Assembly: GCA_021812105.1 (NCBI GenBank)
Contig: JAKAOQ010000039.1
Span: 1 to 6,540, forward strand
Direction of reading: 5' to 3'
Length of the DNA: 6,540 nt
From: Microcaldota archaeon
Lineage (GTDB): Archaea > Micrarchaeota > Micrarchaeia > Micrarchaeales > Micrarchaeaceae
How positions within the stretch are numbered: position 1 is the stretch's first letter; every line of letters begins with the position of its first letter. The notes under the pieces are model-generated. The model saw nothing but the letters and a program-made list of their open reading frames with translations, had not been told where the DNA came from and ran no database searches. Shown in pieces: positions 1 to 4,489 of the stretch. A program made the translations under genes and the position numbers.

Positions 1-36
1 TCTCTTATAACTCGCATCAATCTCAATGTTTGTCAT
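1..36 (-). CDS. 5' end of a divergent gene leaving the window (hypothetical, partial)
   Basis: An ATG on the minus strand at 36 opens a frame that stays open for 12 codons to the window edge (MTNIEIDASYKR). The support is positional. An A/T-rich TATA-like element lies at 59-68, with its centre about 28 bp upstream of the ATG, which is the spacing seen for other starts in this window and implies a nearly leaderless mRNA. It would be divergently transcribed from the gene at 198. Too little protein is present to suggest a function, and a chance 12-codon frame cannot be excluded. Confidence 0.4.
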   Translation of the reverse strand, partial: MTNIEIDASYKR

Positions 37-58
37 AATAACACACGTTTTGTATAGT

Positions 59-68
59 GATAAAATAT
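59..68 (-). promoter_or_regulatory. TATA box for the minus-strand gene at 1-36
   Basis: The minus strand reads ATATTTTATC, an archaeal-type TATA element centred about 28 bp upstream of the ATG at 36. It predicts transcription starting at or just before that codon. Confidence 0.4.
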
Positions 69-83
69 GAGATATTTAAATGG

Positions 84-107
84 CGTCATTGAATTCGTCA
101 ATAGACG
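84..107. repeat. Imperfect inverted repeat in the divergent intergenic region
   Basis: The arm CGTCATTGA (84-92) is followed by a 5-base spacer and TCAATAGACG (98-107). The second arm is the reverse complement of the first apart from one inserted A at 103. The repeat lies between two divergently oriented TATA boxes, so it could be an operator shared by the flanking genes. Its function is inferred from position only. Confidence 0.4.
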
Positions 108-160
108 ATTTATTCTGTATTTTCGCCATAATCTGTTTGGATTTTAGGCGCAAGCAAACT

Positions 161-170
161 ATTTATATTT
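161..170 (+). promoter_or_regulatory. TATA box for the gene at 198
   Basis: ATTTATATTT is centred about 32 bp before the ATG at 198, predicting transcription start near 190 and a leader of only a few bases. It supports 198 as the true start. Confidence 0.55.
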
Positions 171-197
171 CGAAAACGAAGTGGAATTGGCGAAGCG

Positions 198-824
198 ATG
201 AACAAGAACGTGGGACTTGAAGCGAATGTCAACAGCAATATAGATATAATAAAGCGCAGATCTTCGATTCTAGGCAGTGCAGAATTGCTGCACGTTACCG
301 CCACGCTGCACGACGATAGTCATTTGAGTGTAGAGATAAGCAAAAGATCGCATTTCAGAAATATGTCTACCCTTACAATCTCTGTAACGAACGATAGGCT
401 TGATGGAGAAACGTATCTCGCCGGTCGGGACGGGGTGCTCCATATACCACACTCAGAATTTCATATCCAGATAAAGTCAAAATATATGCAGTTTGAAATA
501 GCAGGGGACCGCGATAGGCAGCTGCCCCAGAGGCTTATAGGGGCAGCATCTGAAGCAATATCCAAAAAAGGCAGAGATGGCCTCAAAAGTGCCATGGCTG
601 AATTTGACGATCTGCTCGCCGAAACTCTTTTGGCGGCAGAGAAAACCGTAAAATCGATGGTTAGCAAGGATTTGCCCCTATACGAAAGCCTTATGTCGCA
701 GATCGACGCAGAGGTTTGGAGCACTTACCCGTATACGTTGGCCTCTACGTCCAACTTATACGAAAGCATTACGATAGATACTCTAAGACGCAGTAGGGAA
801 GCAATTGTAGGGTTACGTATTTAG
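198..824 (+). CDS. Hypothetical soluble protein, 208 aa
   Basis: I do not recognise this protein. The ATG start is supported by a TATA-like box at 161-170 and there is no clear Shine-Dalgarno sequence, consistent with a leaderless or near-leaderless mRNA. The composition is that of a soluble cytoplasmic protein: no signal peptide, no hydrophobic segment long enough for a membrane helix, and no cysteine. Residues about 25-105 alternate polar and hydrophobic residues as beta strands do (for example LHVTATL, HLSVEIS, TLTISVT, FHIQIKS). Residues about 108-165 look alpha-helical and rich in Ala, Glu, Leu and Lys, so a beta domain followed by a helical segment is likely. The Toprim gene begins 43 bp downstream and has its own TATA-like box, so co-transcription is possible but not required. 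The coding call rests on ORF length and the upstream promoter. Confidence 0.75.
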   Translation: MNKNVGLEANVNSNIDIIKRRSSILGSAELLHVTATLHDDSHLSVEISKRSHFRNMSTLTISVTNDRLDGETYLAGRDGVLHIPHSEFHIQIKSKYMQFEIAGDRDRQLPQRLIGAASEAISKKGRDGLKSAMAEFDDLLAETLLAAEKTVKSMVSKDLPLYESLMSQIDAEVWSTYPYTLASTSNLYESITIDTLRRSREAIVGLRI

Positions 825-832
825 GAAAAATC

Positions 833-840
833 TTTATTAT
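833..840 (+). promoter_or_regulatory. TATA box for the Toprim gene
   Basis: TTTATTAT lies 9 bp after the stop of the preceding gene and is centred about 30 bp before the TTG at 867. It predicts transcription start near 863, which favours the upstream TTG (867 or 870) over later candidate starts. Confidence 0.45.
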
Positions 841-866
841 TTGCTAGGCTTATTCAATATTCACTA

Positions 867-1268
867 TTGTTGGTTTTTGCATTGCCTTATAATGCGAGAT
901 TGAGAAAGGAGGTGAGCAGGGCGAAGACCGCCGCTAACATAGTATATGATATGAGCGATGCCAGTAGCATAGCTGTAGTGGAGGGGAAACTCGACGTGGA
1001 AGCCGCAAAGGAGTTTTCTATAAGATCTATTACGTTTGAACGCCTGCGGGCTGACGGTTCGGAACTGAACAACTACAGCAAAGTATTCATATTCATGGAC
1101 ATAGATGATAGCGGATTGCGCAAGGCTGAACAGGCGCTGCGTATTATCGATGAAAAAGAGATAAGCACGAAGATCGACAGTACTTCAGGACCCCGGCTTC
1201 TAAAAATAGTGGGGGCCAAGTGCGTAGAGGCAATGGTCAAACCACTCCAGAGCCTGCTTAGGGAGTAA
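867..1268 (+). CDS. Small Toprim-domain protein
   Basis: This is a 133-aa protein consisting of a short N-terminal helix and one Toprim (topoisomerase-primase) fold, the metal-binding domain of DnaG primases, topoisomerases, OLD nucleases and RNase M5. The first motif is AVVEGKLDVEA, with catalytic-type Glu39. The DxD motif is in FIFMDIDDSG, with Asp78, Asp80 and Asp81. These residues normally bind Mg2+ for phosphoryl transfer or nucleic-acid cleavage. No primase zinc domain, helicase or topoisomerase module is attached, which matches the small stand-alone archaeal Toprim proteins related to the RNase M5 group, whose substrate is generally unknown. The start is uncertain. TTG at 867 fits the TATA box at 833-840, and residues 1-30 would form the helix that usually precedes the domain. 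GTG at 912 and ATG at 951 are alternatives and keep all the motifs. A GGAGGTGA sequence at 908-915 lies inside the longer version. Confidence 0.85.
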   Translation: MLVFALPYNARLRKEVSRAKTAANIVYDMSDASSIAVVEGKLDVEAAKEFSIRSITFERLRADGSELNNYSKVFIFMDIDDSGLRKAEQALRIIDEKEISTKIDSTSGPRLLKIVGAKCVEAMVKPLQSLLRE

Positions 1269-1321
1269 CGATGTTTACGCGTACATAATGCGCTACGTCC
1301 TACCACGTATAAGGCAGAAAT

Positions 1322-1332
1322 GCTTAAAAAGG
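1322..1332 (+). promoter_or_regulatory. TATA box for the small membrane protein gene
   Basis: GCTTAAAAAGG is centred about 31 bp before the ATG at 1358. The GTG at 1334 would lie between this box and the predicted transcription start, so ATG 1358 is the better start. Confidence 0.5.
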
Positions 1333-1357
1333 CGTGCAGGATAATGACTCTGATTCT

Positions 1358-1534
1358 ATGGCCAGCAAAACACTGGGATACCTAGGAATTCTGATGGGAT
1401 TGATAATCCTAGTCTTGGACATCTATTGGACATACGCAGCAAGAGCCATTAGCACGTTCCTGGCTGTCGGTGTGATAATACTGATAGCGGACCTGATATG
1501 GCTCTTCGTAGACGCGAAGCTCATGAAGGGCTGA
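1358..1534 (+). CDS. Small two-helix integral membrane protein, 58 aa
   Basis: The protein has two hydrophobic segments and almost nothing else. Helix 1 spans about residues 6-27 (Leu/Ile/Gly rich, ending in WTYAA) and helix 2 about residues 32-51. A short polar turn with one Arg lies between them, and the tail carries two Lys. The shape suggests a helical hairpin with both ends on the same side of the membrane. No catalytic or metal-binding motif is visible and I do not recognise a family. ATG 1358 is preferred over GTG 1334 because of the TATA box at 1322-1332; the longer version would add eight polar residues. A long T-rich tract follows the stop, so this is probably a single-gene transcript or the last gene of a short one. 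It could be an accessory subunit or a small membrane regulator, but nothing in the sequence decides this. Confidence 0.7.
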   Translation: MASKTLGYLGILMGLIILVLDIYWTYAARAISTFLAVGVIILIADLIWLFVDAKLMKG

Positions 1535-1555
1535 ACCAATCGGATATCTTTACCG

Positions 1556-1590
1556 TTTTTATTTTTCTTTTTCTTCTTTTCCTTTTGTTC
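1556..1590 (+). terminator. T-rich archaeal transcription terminator
   Basis: A 35-base tract almost entirely of T with scattered C (TTTTTATTTTTCTTTTTC and onward) starts 21 bp after the stop of the small membrane protein gene. No stable hairpin precedes it. Archaeal transcription typically ends at such U-rich tracts, so this probably separates the upstream genes from the hydrolase gene. Confidence 0.6.
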
Positions 1591-1606
1591 TTACCTGCAT
1601 TACTTC

Positions 1607-1620
1607 TATAAAAATATAAA
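1607..1620 (+). promoter_or_regulatory. TATA box(es) for the isochorismatase-like gene
   Basis: TATAAAAATATAAA contains two overlapping TATA-like elements, centred about 38 and 44 bp before the ATG at 1655. Transcription would start near 1637-1643, downstream of the possible TTG start at 1625, which rules that start out. Confidence 0.55.
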
Positions 1621-1654
1621 TTGATTGACGCAGAACAACTATTGGTGTTATTCT

Positions 1655-2239
1655 ATGACAGATGTGGAACTCAAACCTGAAAGGACCGCGCTCGTAGTGA
1701 TAGACATGCAGAAAGGCATAGCAGCCTACAGCAGAAATCTTAAGCCACACGATTCAGAAACCGTAATAAAGAACGTTGCATCTCTGGTGCCAGCTTTCAG
1801 GAAAGTGGGTTCCAAGGTCTTCCTCGTCCATGTAACTGGTACTGACGGCAAGGACATGTTACAACCTATAGTAGACAACACCTCAACTTGGGGCGGTGAG
1901 CGTCCTAATGATTGGGCTGATTTCATAGACGAGATCAAACCGACCCCAAACGACATTATAATAACAAAAAGACAGTGGGGAGCCTTCTACGGCACGGAAC
2001 TTGATCTTCAGCTAAGGAGGAGGCGCATAGACACCGTGGTGCTGTGTGGTATATCCACGAACATAGGGGTCGAAACTACGGCGCGGGAAGCCTACCAGCA
2101 CGGCTATAACCTGGTACTTGTAGAAGACGCTATGAGCTCGCAGTCGAACGAGGAGCACGAAGCGTCGGTAAAATTTATATTTCCGAGAATAGGGTTGGTT
2201 AGAAGCACAGCGCAGGTACTGGAAATGCTGAAATCCTAG
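1655..2239 (+). CDS. Isochorismatase-family cysteine hydrolase
   Basis: A 194-aa cytoplasmic hydrolase of the isochorismatase-like fold, close to the usual family length (about 180-210 aa). The family triad is in place: Asp17 in VVIDMQKG, Lys105 in ITKRQWGAFYGTELD and Cys131 in VVLCGISTNIGVE, where the Gly-Ile-Ser after Cys is the usual place of the cis-peptide bond. The following TTAREAYQHGY helix and VLVEDAMSS strand are also typical. The second-strand region (VHVTGTDGKD) lacks the DxH...H zinc site of nicotinamidases, so nicotinamide is an unlikely substrate. The family also hydrolyses isochorismate, carbamoyl groups and other amides, and the substrate here cannot be told. The start at ATG 1655 is chosen because the TATA boxes at 1607-1620 leave no room for TTG 1625, which would add ten residues. 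The gene appears monocistronic, with a terminator tract before it and a 342-bp gap after it. Confidence 0.9.
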   Translation: MTDVELKPERTALVVIDMQKGIAAYSRNLKPHDSETVIKNVASLVPAFRKVGSKVFLVHVTGTDGKDMLQPIVDNTSTWGGERPNDWADFIDEIKPTPNDIIITKRQWGAFYGTELDLQLRRRRIDTVVLCGISTNIGVETTAREAYQHGYNLVLVEDAMSSQSNEEHEASVKFIFPRIGLVRSTAQVLEMLKS

Positions 2240-2376
2240 GTCTGATCACGAGCAGGACTTGGTGGGGGCAGTAATGAAGCTCTTACATTTCAGTCTATGC
2301 CGCATGCAAACATACTTACACGATACCAATCGCGCCTGCTACTTCCAGATTCACTAATAATATTTATATGTTATGA

Positions 2377-2391
2377 TATGATAGCATCATA
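2377..2391. promoter_or_regulatory. Palindromic operator candidate, distal copy
   Basis: TATGAT-AGC-ATCATA is a perfect 6-3-6 inverted repeat. An extra overlapping TATGAT lies at 2372-2377. The same arms recur at 2503-2517, 126 bp downstream. The size and A/T-rich symmetry fit a site for a small dimeric regulator such as an RHH protein. One candidate is the RHH-nucleotidyltransferase encoded at 3536-4393. Confidence 0.55.
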
Positions 2392-2502
2392 CACACTTTT
2401 TTTGAACCAGCTTTTAGTATATACATATGTTATTAACTAGAACTCCAAAACAGGTTTGATTTAGTATAATCTTGGATCATGAATGTTGGTTGTGTGCAAT
2501 AA

Positions 2503-2517
2503 TATGATTGTATCATA
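2503..2517. promoter_or_regulatory. Palindromic operator candidate, proximal copy
   Basis: TATGAT-TGT-ATCATA is a second perfect 6-3-6 inverted repeat with the same arms as 2377-2391. It ends 5 bp before the probable epimerase TATA box, where bound protein would touch or block the TFB recognition element. Its right half extends to GTATCATAC (2510-2518), a 9-mer found again at 4404-4412 in the nucleotidyltransferase promoter. Confidence 0.6.
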
Positions 2518-2522
2518 CAAAG

Positions 2523-2532
2523 CTTTATAAAC
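2523..2532 (+). promoter_or_regulatory. TATA box for the epimerase gene
   Basis: CTTTATAAAC is a strong archaeal TATA match. Transcription is expected near 2553, giving a leader of about 28 bases that contains GGGGAT shortly before the ATG at 2582, a weak ribosome-binding candidate. A second TTTATTC at 2533-2539 could also serve. Confidence 0.55.
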
Positions 2533-2581
2533 TTTATTCACATATGTTTTACATGTACAATTGTTGTTTGCGGGGATACAA

Positions 2582-3505
2582 ATGGCTAAGAAAATAATCG
2601 TTACCGGCGGTGCTGGATTCATAGGAAGTAGCATAGTGAACCCACTGTGTGCCGATAACGATGTGCTTATAATAGACAATCTGCACACCGGTTCTATGGA
2701 GAACGTTAAGGAGTCCATGAAACTCGGCGCGAAGTTCCACAGGGGGGAAGCGGGTGACATAGCCGTGACTCACTTCGATCCAGATTTGGTTTTTCACCTT
2801 GGAATGTTCTCTTCTACGCCTATGTACAGGGAAGACAATAGCCTCGTCACGCGCGTAGTAGGAGATGCAATCAACATATTCAAGTTTGCGTCAGAAAGGA
2901 ATACACCTGTTGTGTTCGCTTCATCTTCTTCGCTCTACAATGGCTACCAGCCACCGCATCACGAAGGTTTAGTTCCGCTGGCCAAGGATTTCTATACCGA
3001 GGCAAGGTTTGCCGTGGAACGCCTGGCGAACGTCTACAGCGAACAACATGGACTCAACGCTACTGCGCTCAGGCTGTTTGCCGTATACGGACCACGCGAT
3101 GAGAAGAAAGGCAAATACGCCAACTTGGTAACGCAATTCATGAAAAGCATAGAAAATGGAGAAAGCCCCCTAGTATACGGTAATGGCAACCAGACCAGGG
3201 ATTTCACGTACGTGGACGACGTAGTAAGGGCGTTCAACATGGCAACGTCTCTGAAGGGATTCAACGTGCTGAACGTGGGCAGGGGCGAGAGCTTCACTAT
3301 AAACGAGATGATAAATAAGTTAAACGAGCACCTCGGGAAGGACGTTGAGGCGAAGTACATGCCGAATCCTATAGTCAACTACGTGGACCACACAGAAGCC
3401 GATACCACGAAGGCGGAGAAGGTGCTGGGTTTCAAGGCTAAGTACAGTCTGGACGAAGGAATAGACAAGCTCTGGGAATATTTAACTGCTCCAACCTCTC
3501 ATTAG
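2582..3505 (+). CDS. NAD-dependent sugar-nucleotide epimerase/dehydratase (extended SDR family)
   Basis: A 307-aa extended short-chain dehydrogenase, the usual size for UDP-glucose 4-epimerase-like enzymes that remodel nucleotide sugars in the cytoplasm. The N-terminal Rossmann fold has IIVTGGAGFIGSS (TGxxGxxG at residues 8-15) and IIDNL, where Asp32 would hold the adenosine ribose of NAD. FHLG (71-74) and FASSSSLYNG (112-121) supply the conserved strand and catalytic Ser/Thr region. RLFAVYGPRD (164-173) and YGNGNQTRDFTYVDDV (199-214) are standard extended-SDR motifs of the substrate-binding half. The active-site YxxxK is YTEAR here: Tyr138 is present but the lysine position is Arg142 (AGG, 3005-3007). 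The start at ATG 2582 puts the Rossmann strand at the N-terminus, as expected; TTG 2561 would add seven residues. The gene converges on the nucleotidyltransferase gene with 30 bp between stops, and its promoter carries a motif shared with that gene. The exact sugar substrate cannot be assigned. Confidence 0.92.
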   Translation: MAKKIIVTGGAGFIGSSIVNPLCADNDVLIIDNLHTGSMENVKESMKLGAKFHRGEAGDIAVTHFDPDLVFHLGMFSSTPMYREDNSLVTRVVGDAINIFKFASERNTPVVFASSSSLYNGYQPPHHEGLVPLAKDFYTEARFAVERLANVYSEQHGLNATALRLFAVYGPRDEKKGKYANLVTQFMKSIENGESPLVYGNGNQTRDFTYVDDVVRAFNMATSLKGFNVLNVGRGESFTINEMINKLNEHLGKDVEAKYMPNPIVNYVDHTEADTTKAEKVLGFKAKYSLDEGIDKLWEYLTAPTSH

Positions 3506-3535
3506 TCTAAAATGCCGCATCAGAACGTATCCTAC

Positions 3536-4393
3536 TCAGCCGCCGTTCTTGAGCCCTTCAGAAGCGACTTTCGAAAGCCTGGTTACCGAGTTTTCCAGGT
3601 TCCACATGTCCAGCTTGGCCCACAAGCCGGAGAAGACGTAGCTGTAGAGTATTCCCTCCTCTGCCATCTTCGGGAATAAGTCAGTTTCGAACATTACCGG
3701 TTTGGTTCCCAATCTTATCTTCGATAGAATGGCAGGATTGAACAGGTATATGCCCGCGTTTATAAGCTTGACATCTGTATTCTCGACTTTCGGCTTTTCC
3801 ACAAAACTGGTTACCTTTAACCCTGTTACTTTGGTGAGGCCAAATTTGTGTGTTACCTCTTGCGTAACGAGTACCATTGTAGCAACCGCGTTTGTGGCAA
3901 CGTGCTGCTTGTACACGTCTTCGAGGTTGATTTTGAATATGCAGTCAGAGTTCATGACAAAGAAAGGATCCCTACCGAGCAGACCCTTTGCAATGTATAG
4001 CGCACCCTCCGTGCCCTTTCTCGTGTCTTCCACTACGTAACTTATCTTTACACCAAGTTTGTTCTCGTTCGCGAAGTACTCGCTTATCATTCCTGTTTCT
4101 GATGATACAATTATTATATCCGTTATCTTGTTCCTTTTCAACTCTCTTACCACGTAGTCTATAATTGGCCTACCATTTATGGGCACCATCGGTTTTGGTA
4201 TCTGCTTGCCGTGAAAGGAAACGAACGGGCCTCCTGCCAGGAGTACCGCTTTTCTGGGGTTCGAGTGCATCAAAGCCATGTCAAGAAGCCTCTCTATCGC
4301 GTGCGACCTATTCCTTATGGTAACCCCGTCTATCGTAGCATCAAGGCTTTGGAGAATGTCCTTATCTAGAGTTATCGTAAGCCGCTCCTTCAT
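3536..4393 (-). CDS. RHH DNA-binding domain fused to sugar-phosphate nucleotidyltransferase
   Basis: A 285-aa protein in two parts. Residues 1-43 form an RHH/CopG-like domain: strand RLTITLD, helix KDILQSLDATIDG and helix NRSHAIERLLDMAL. Such domains dimerise and place the strand in the DNA major groove. Residues 48-275 resemble the NTP_transferase family (glucose-1-phosphate thymidylyl- or uridylyltransferase type, NTP + sugar-1-P to NDP-sugar): AVLLAGG start, IPKPMVPINGRPIIDY (65-80), FFVMNSDCIF with Asp150 for metal, VEKP (198-201), INAGIYLFNP (211-220) and the LWAKLDMW region (Asp262). The loop after AGG should read like GTRL but is PFVSFHGKQ, two residues shorter and without the conserved Arg, so catalysis is uncertain. 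The ATG at 4393 starts the RHH strand and lies about 24 bp from a TATA box, suggesting leaderless transcription. The neighbouring convergent epimerase suggests a shared sugar-nucleotide pathway. From memory, similar fusions occur in other archaea and small-genome bacteria, but I know of no characterised one. Confidence 0.88.
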   Translation of the reverse strand: MKERLTITLDKDILQSLDATIDGVTIRNRSHAIERLLDMALMHSNPRKAVLLAGGPFVSFHGKQIPKPMVPINGRPIIDYVVRELKRNKITDIIIVSSETGMISEYFANENKLGVKISYVVEDTRKGTEGALYIAKGLLGRDPFFVMNSDCIFKINLEDVYKQHVATNAVATMVLVTQEVTHKFGLTKVTGLKVTSFVEKPKVENTDVKLINAGIYLFNPAILSKIRLGTKPVMFETDLFPKMAEEGILYSYVFSGLWAKLDMWNLENSVTRLSKVASEGLKNGG

Positions 4394-4394
4394 C

Positions 4395-4414
4395 TATCAC
4401 ACCGTATCATACCT
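4395..4414. promoter_or_regulatory. Tandem operator candidate at the nucleotidyltransferase start
   Basis: Two adjacent 10-base units, TATCACACCG and TATCATACCT (8 of 10 identical), lie one helical turn apart between the TATA box and the ATG at 4393. The second contains GTATCATAC (4404-4412), identical to part of the inverted repeat before the epimerase gene. Protein bound here would cover the transcription start, which would suit autorepression by the RHH domain encoded just downstream. Function is inferred. Confidence 0.5.
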
Positions 4415-4420
4415 TATATA
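4414..4420 (-). promoter_or_regulatory. TATA box for the RHH-nucleotidyltransferase gene
   Basis: The minus strand reads TATATAA, centred 24 bp upstream of the ATG at 4393. A second A/T element, TTTTTAAA on the minus strand at 4427-4434, is an alternative that would give a short leader of about 11 bases. That T run may also help terminate the cytochrome b transcript arriving from upstream. Confidence 0.5.
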
Positions 4421-4443
4421 CACTGCTTTAAAAACGCTTAATA

Positions 4444-4459
4444 ATCATACGGTTATCAT
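4444..4459. promoter_or_regulatory. Upstream ATCAT half-sites of the nucleotidyltransferase promoter
   Basis: ATCATAC (4444-4450) and ATCAT (4455-4459) lie upstream of the TATA elements in the same orientation as the two units at 4395-4414. ATCATACGGT (4444-4453) also pairs as an inverted repeat with ACCGTATCAT (4401-4410), with 9 of 10 positions matching, so the TATA boxes sit between two arms. This is a possible second binding site for the same regulator. Confidence 0.35.
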
Positions 4460-4489
4460 CGAGGGCTGCGTCCGTAACTGTCCTGTCCC

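Larger units (their letters stand above)
2240..2581. other. Long intergenic region with paired inverted repeats
   Basis: This gap holds no convincing gene. The first part (2240-2345) is of mixed composition and carries nothing I recognise. From about 2350 it becomes strongly A/T-rich and contains a TATA-like element (2358-2368), an inverted repeat (2377-2391), a run of seven T (2397-2403), a second copy of the inverted repeat (2503-2517) and the probable TATA box of the epimerase gene (2523-2532). This density of signals suggests the epimerase is more heavily regulated than its neighbours. Confidence 0.6.

Noticed and set aside
1..57. A plus-strand frame open from the left edge to a TAG at 55-57
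   Set aside because: Eighteen residues of unremarkable sequence. The divergent arrangement with a minus-strand start at 36 fits the promoter signals better.
1276..1283. TACGCGTA palindrome after the Toprim gene
   Set aside because: An eight-base palindrome alone is weak evidence, with no second copy seen and no T tract to make it a terminator.
1625..1654. TTG start adding ten residues to the isochorismatase-like protein
   Set aside because: It lies only 5 bp after the TATA boxes, upstream of the expected transcription start, and the extra residues match nothing typical of the family.
2274..2357. A 27-codon plus-strand frame (ATG 2274 to TAA 2355-2357) preceded by G-rich sequence
   Set aside because: It is short, has no TATA box at the expected distance and no recognisable motif. 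A frame of this length is expected by chance in the gap.
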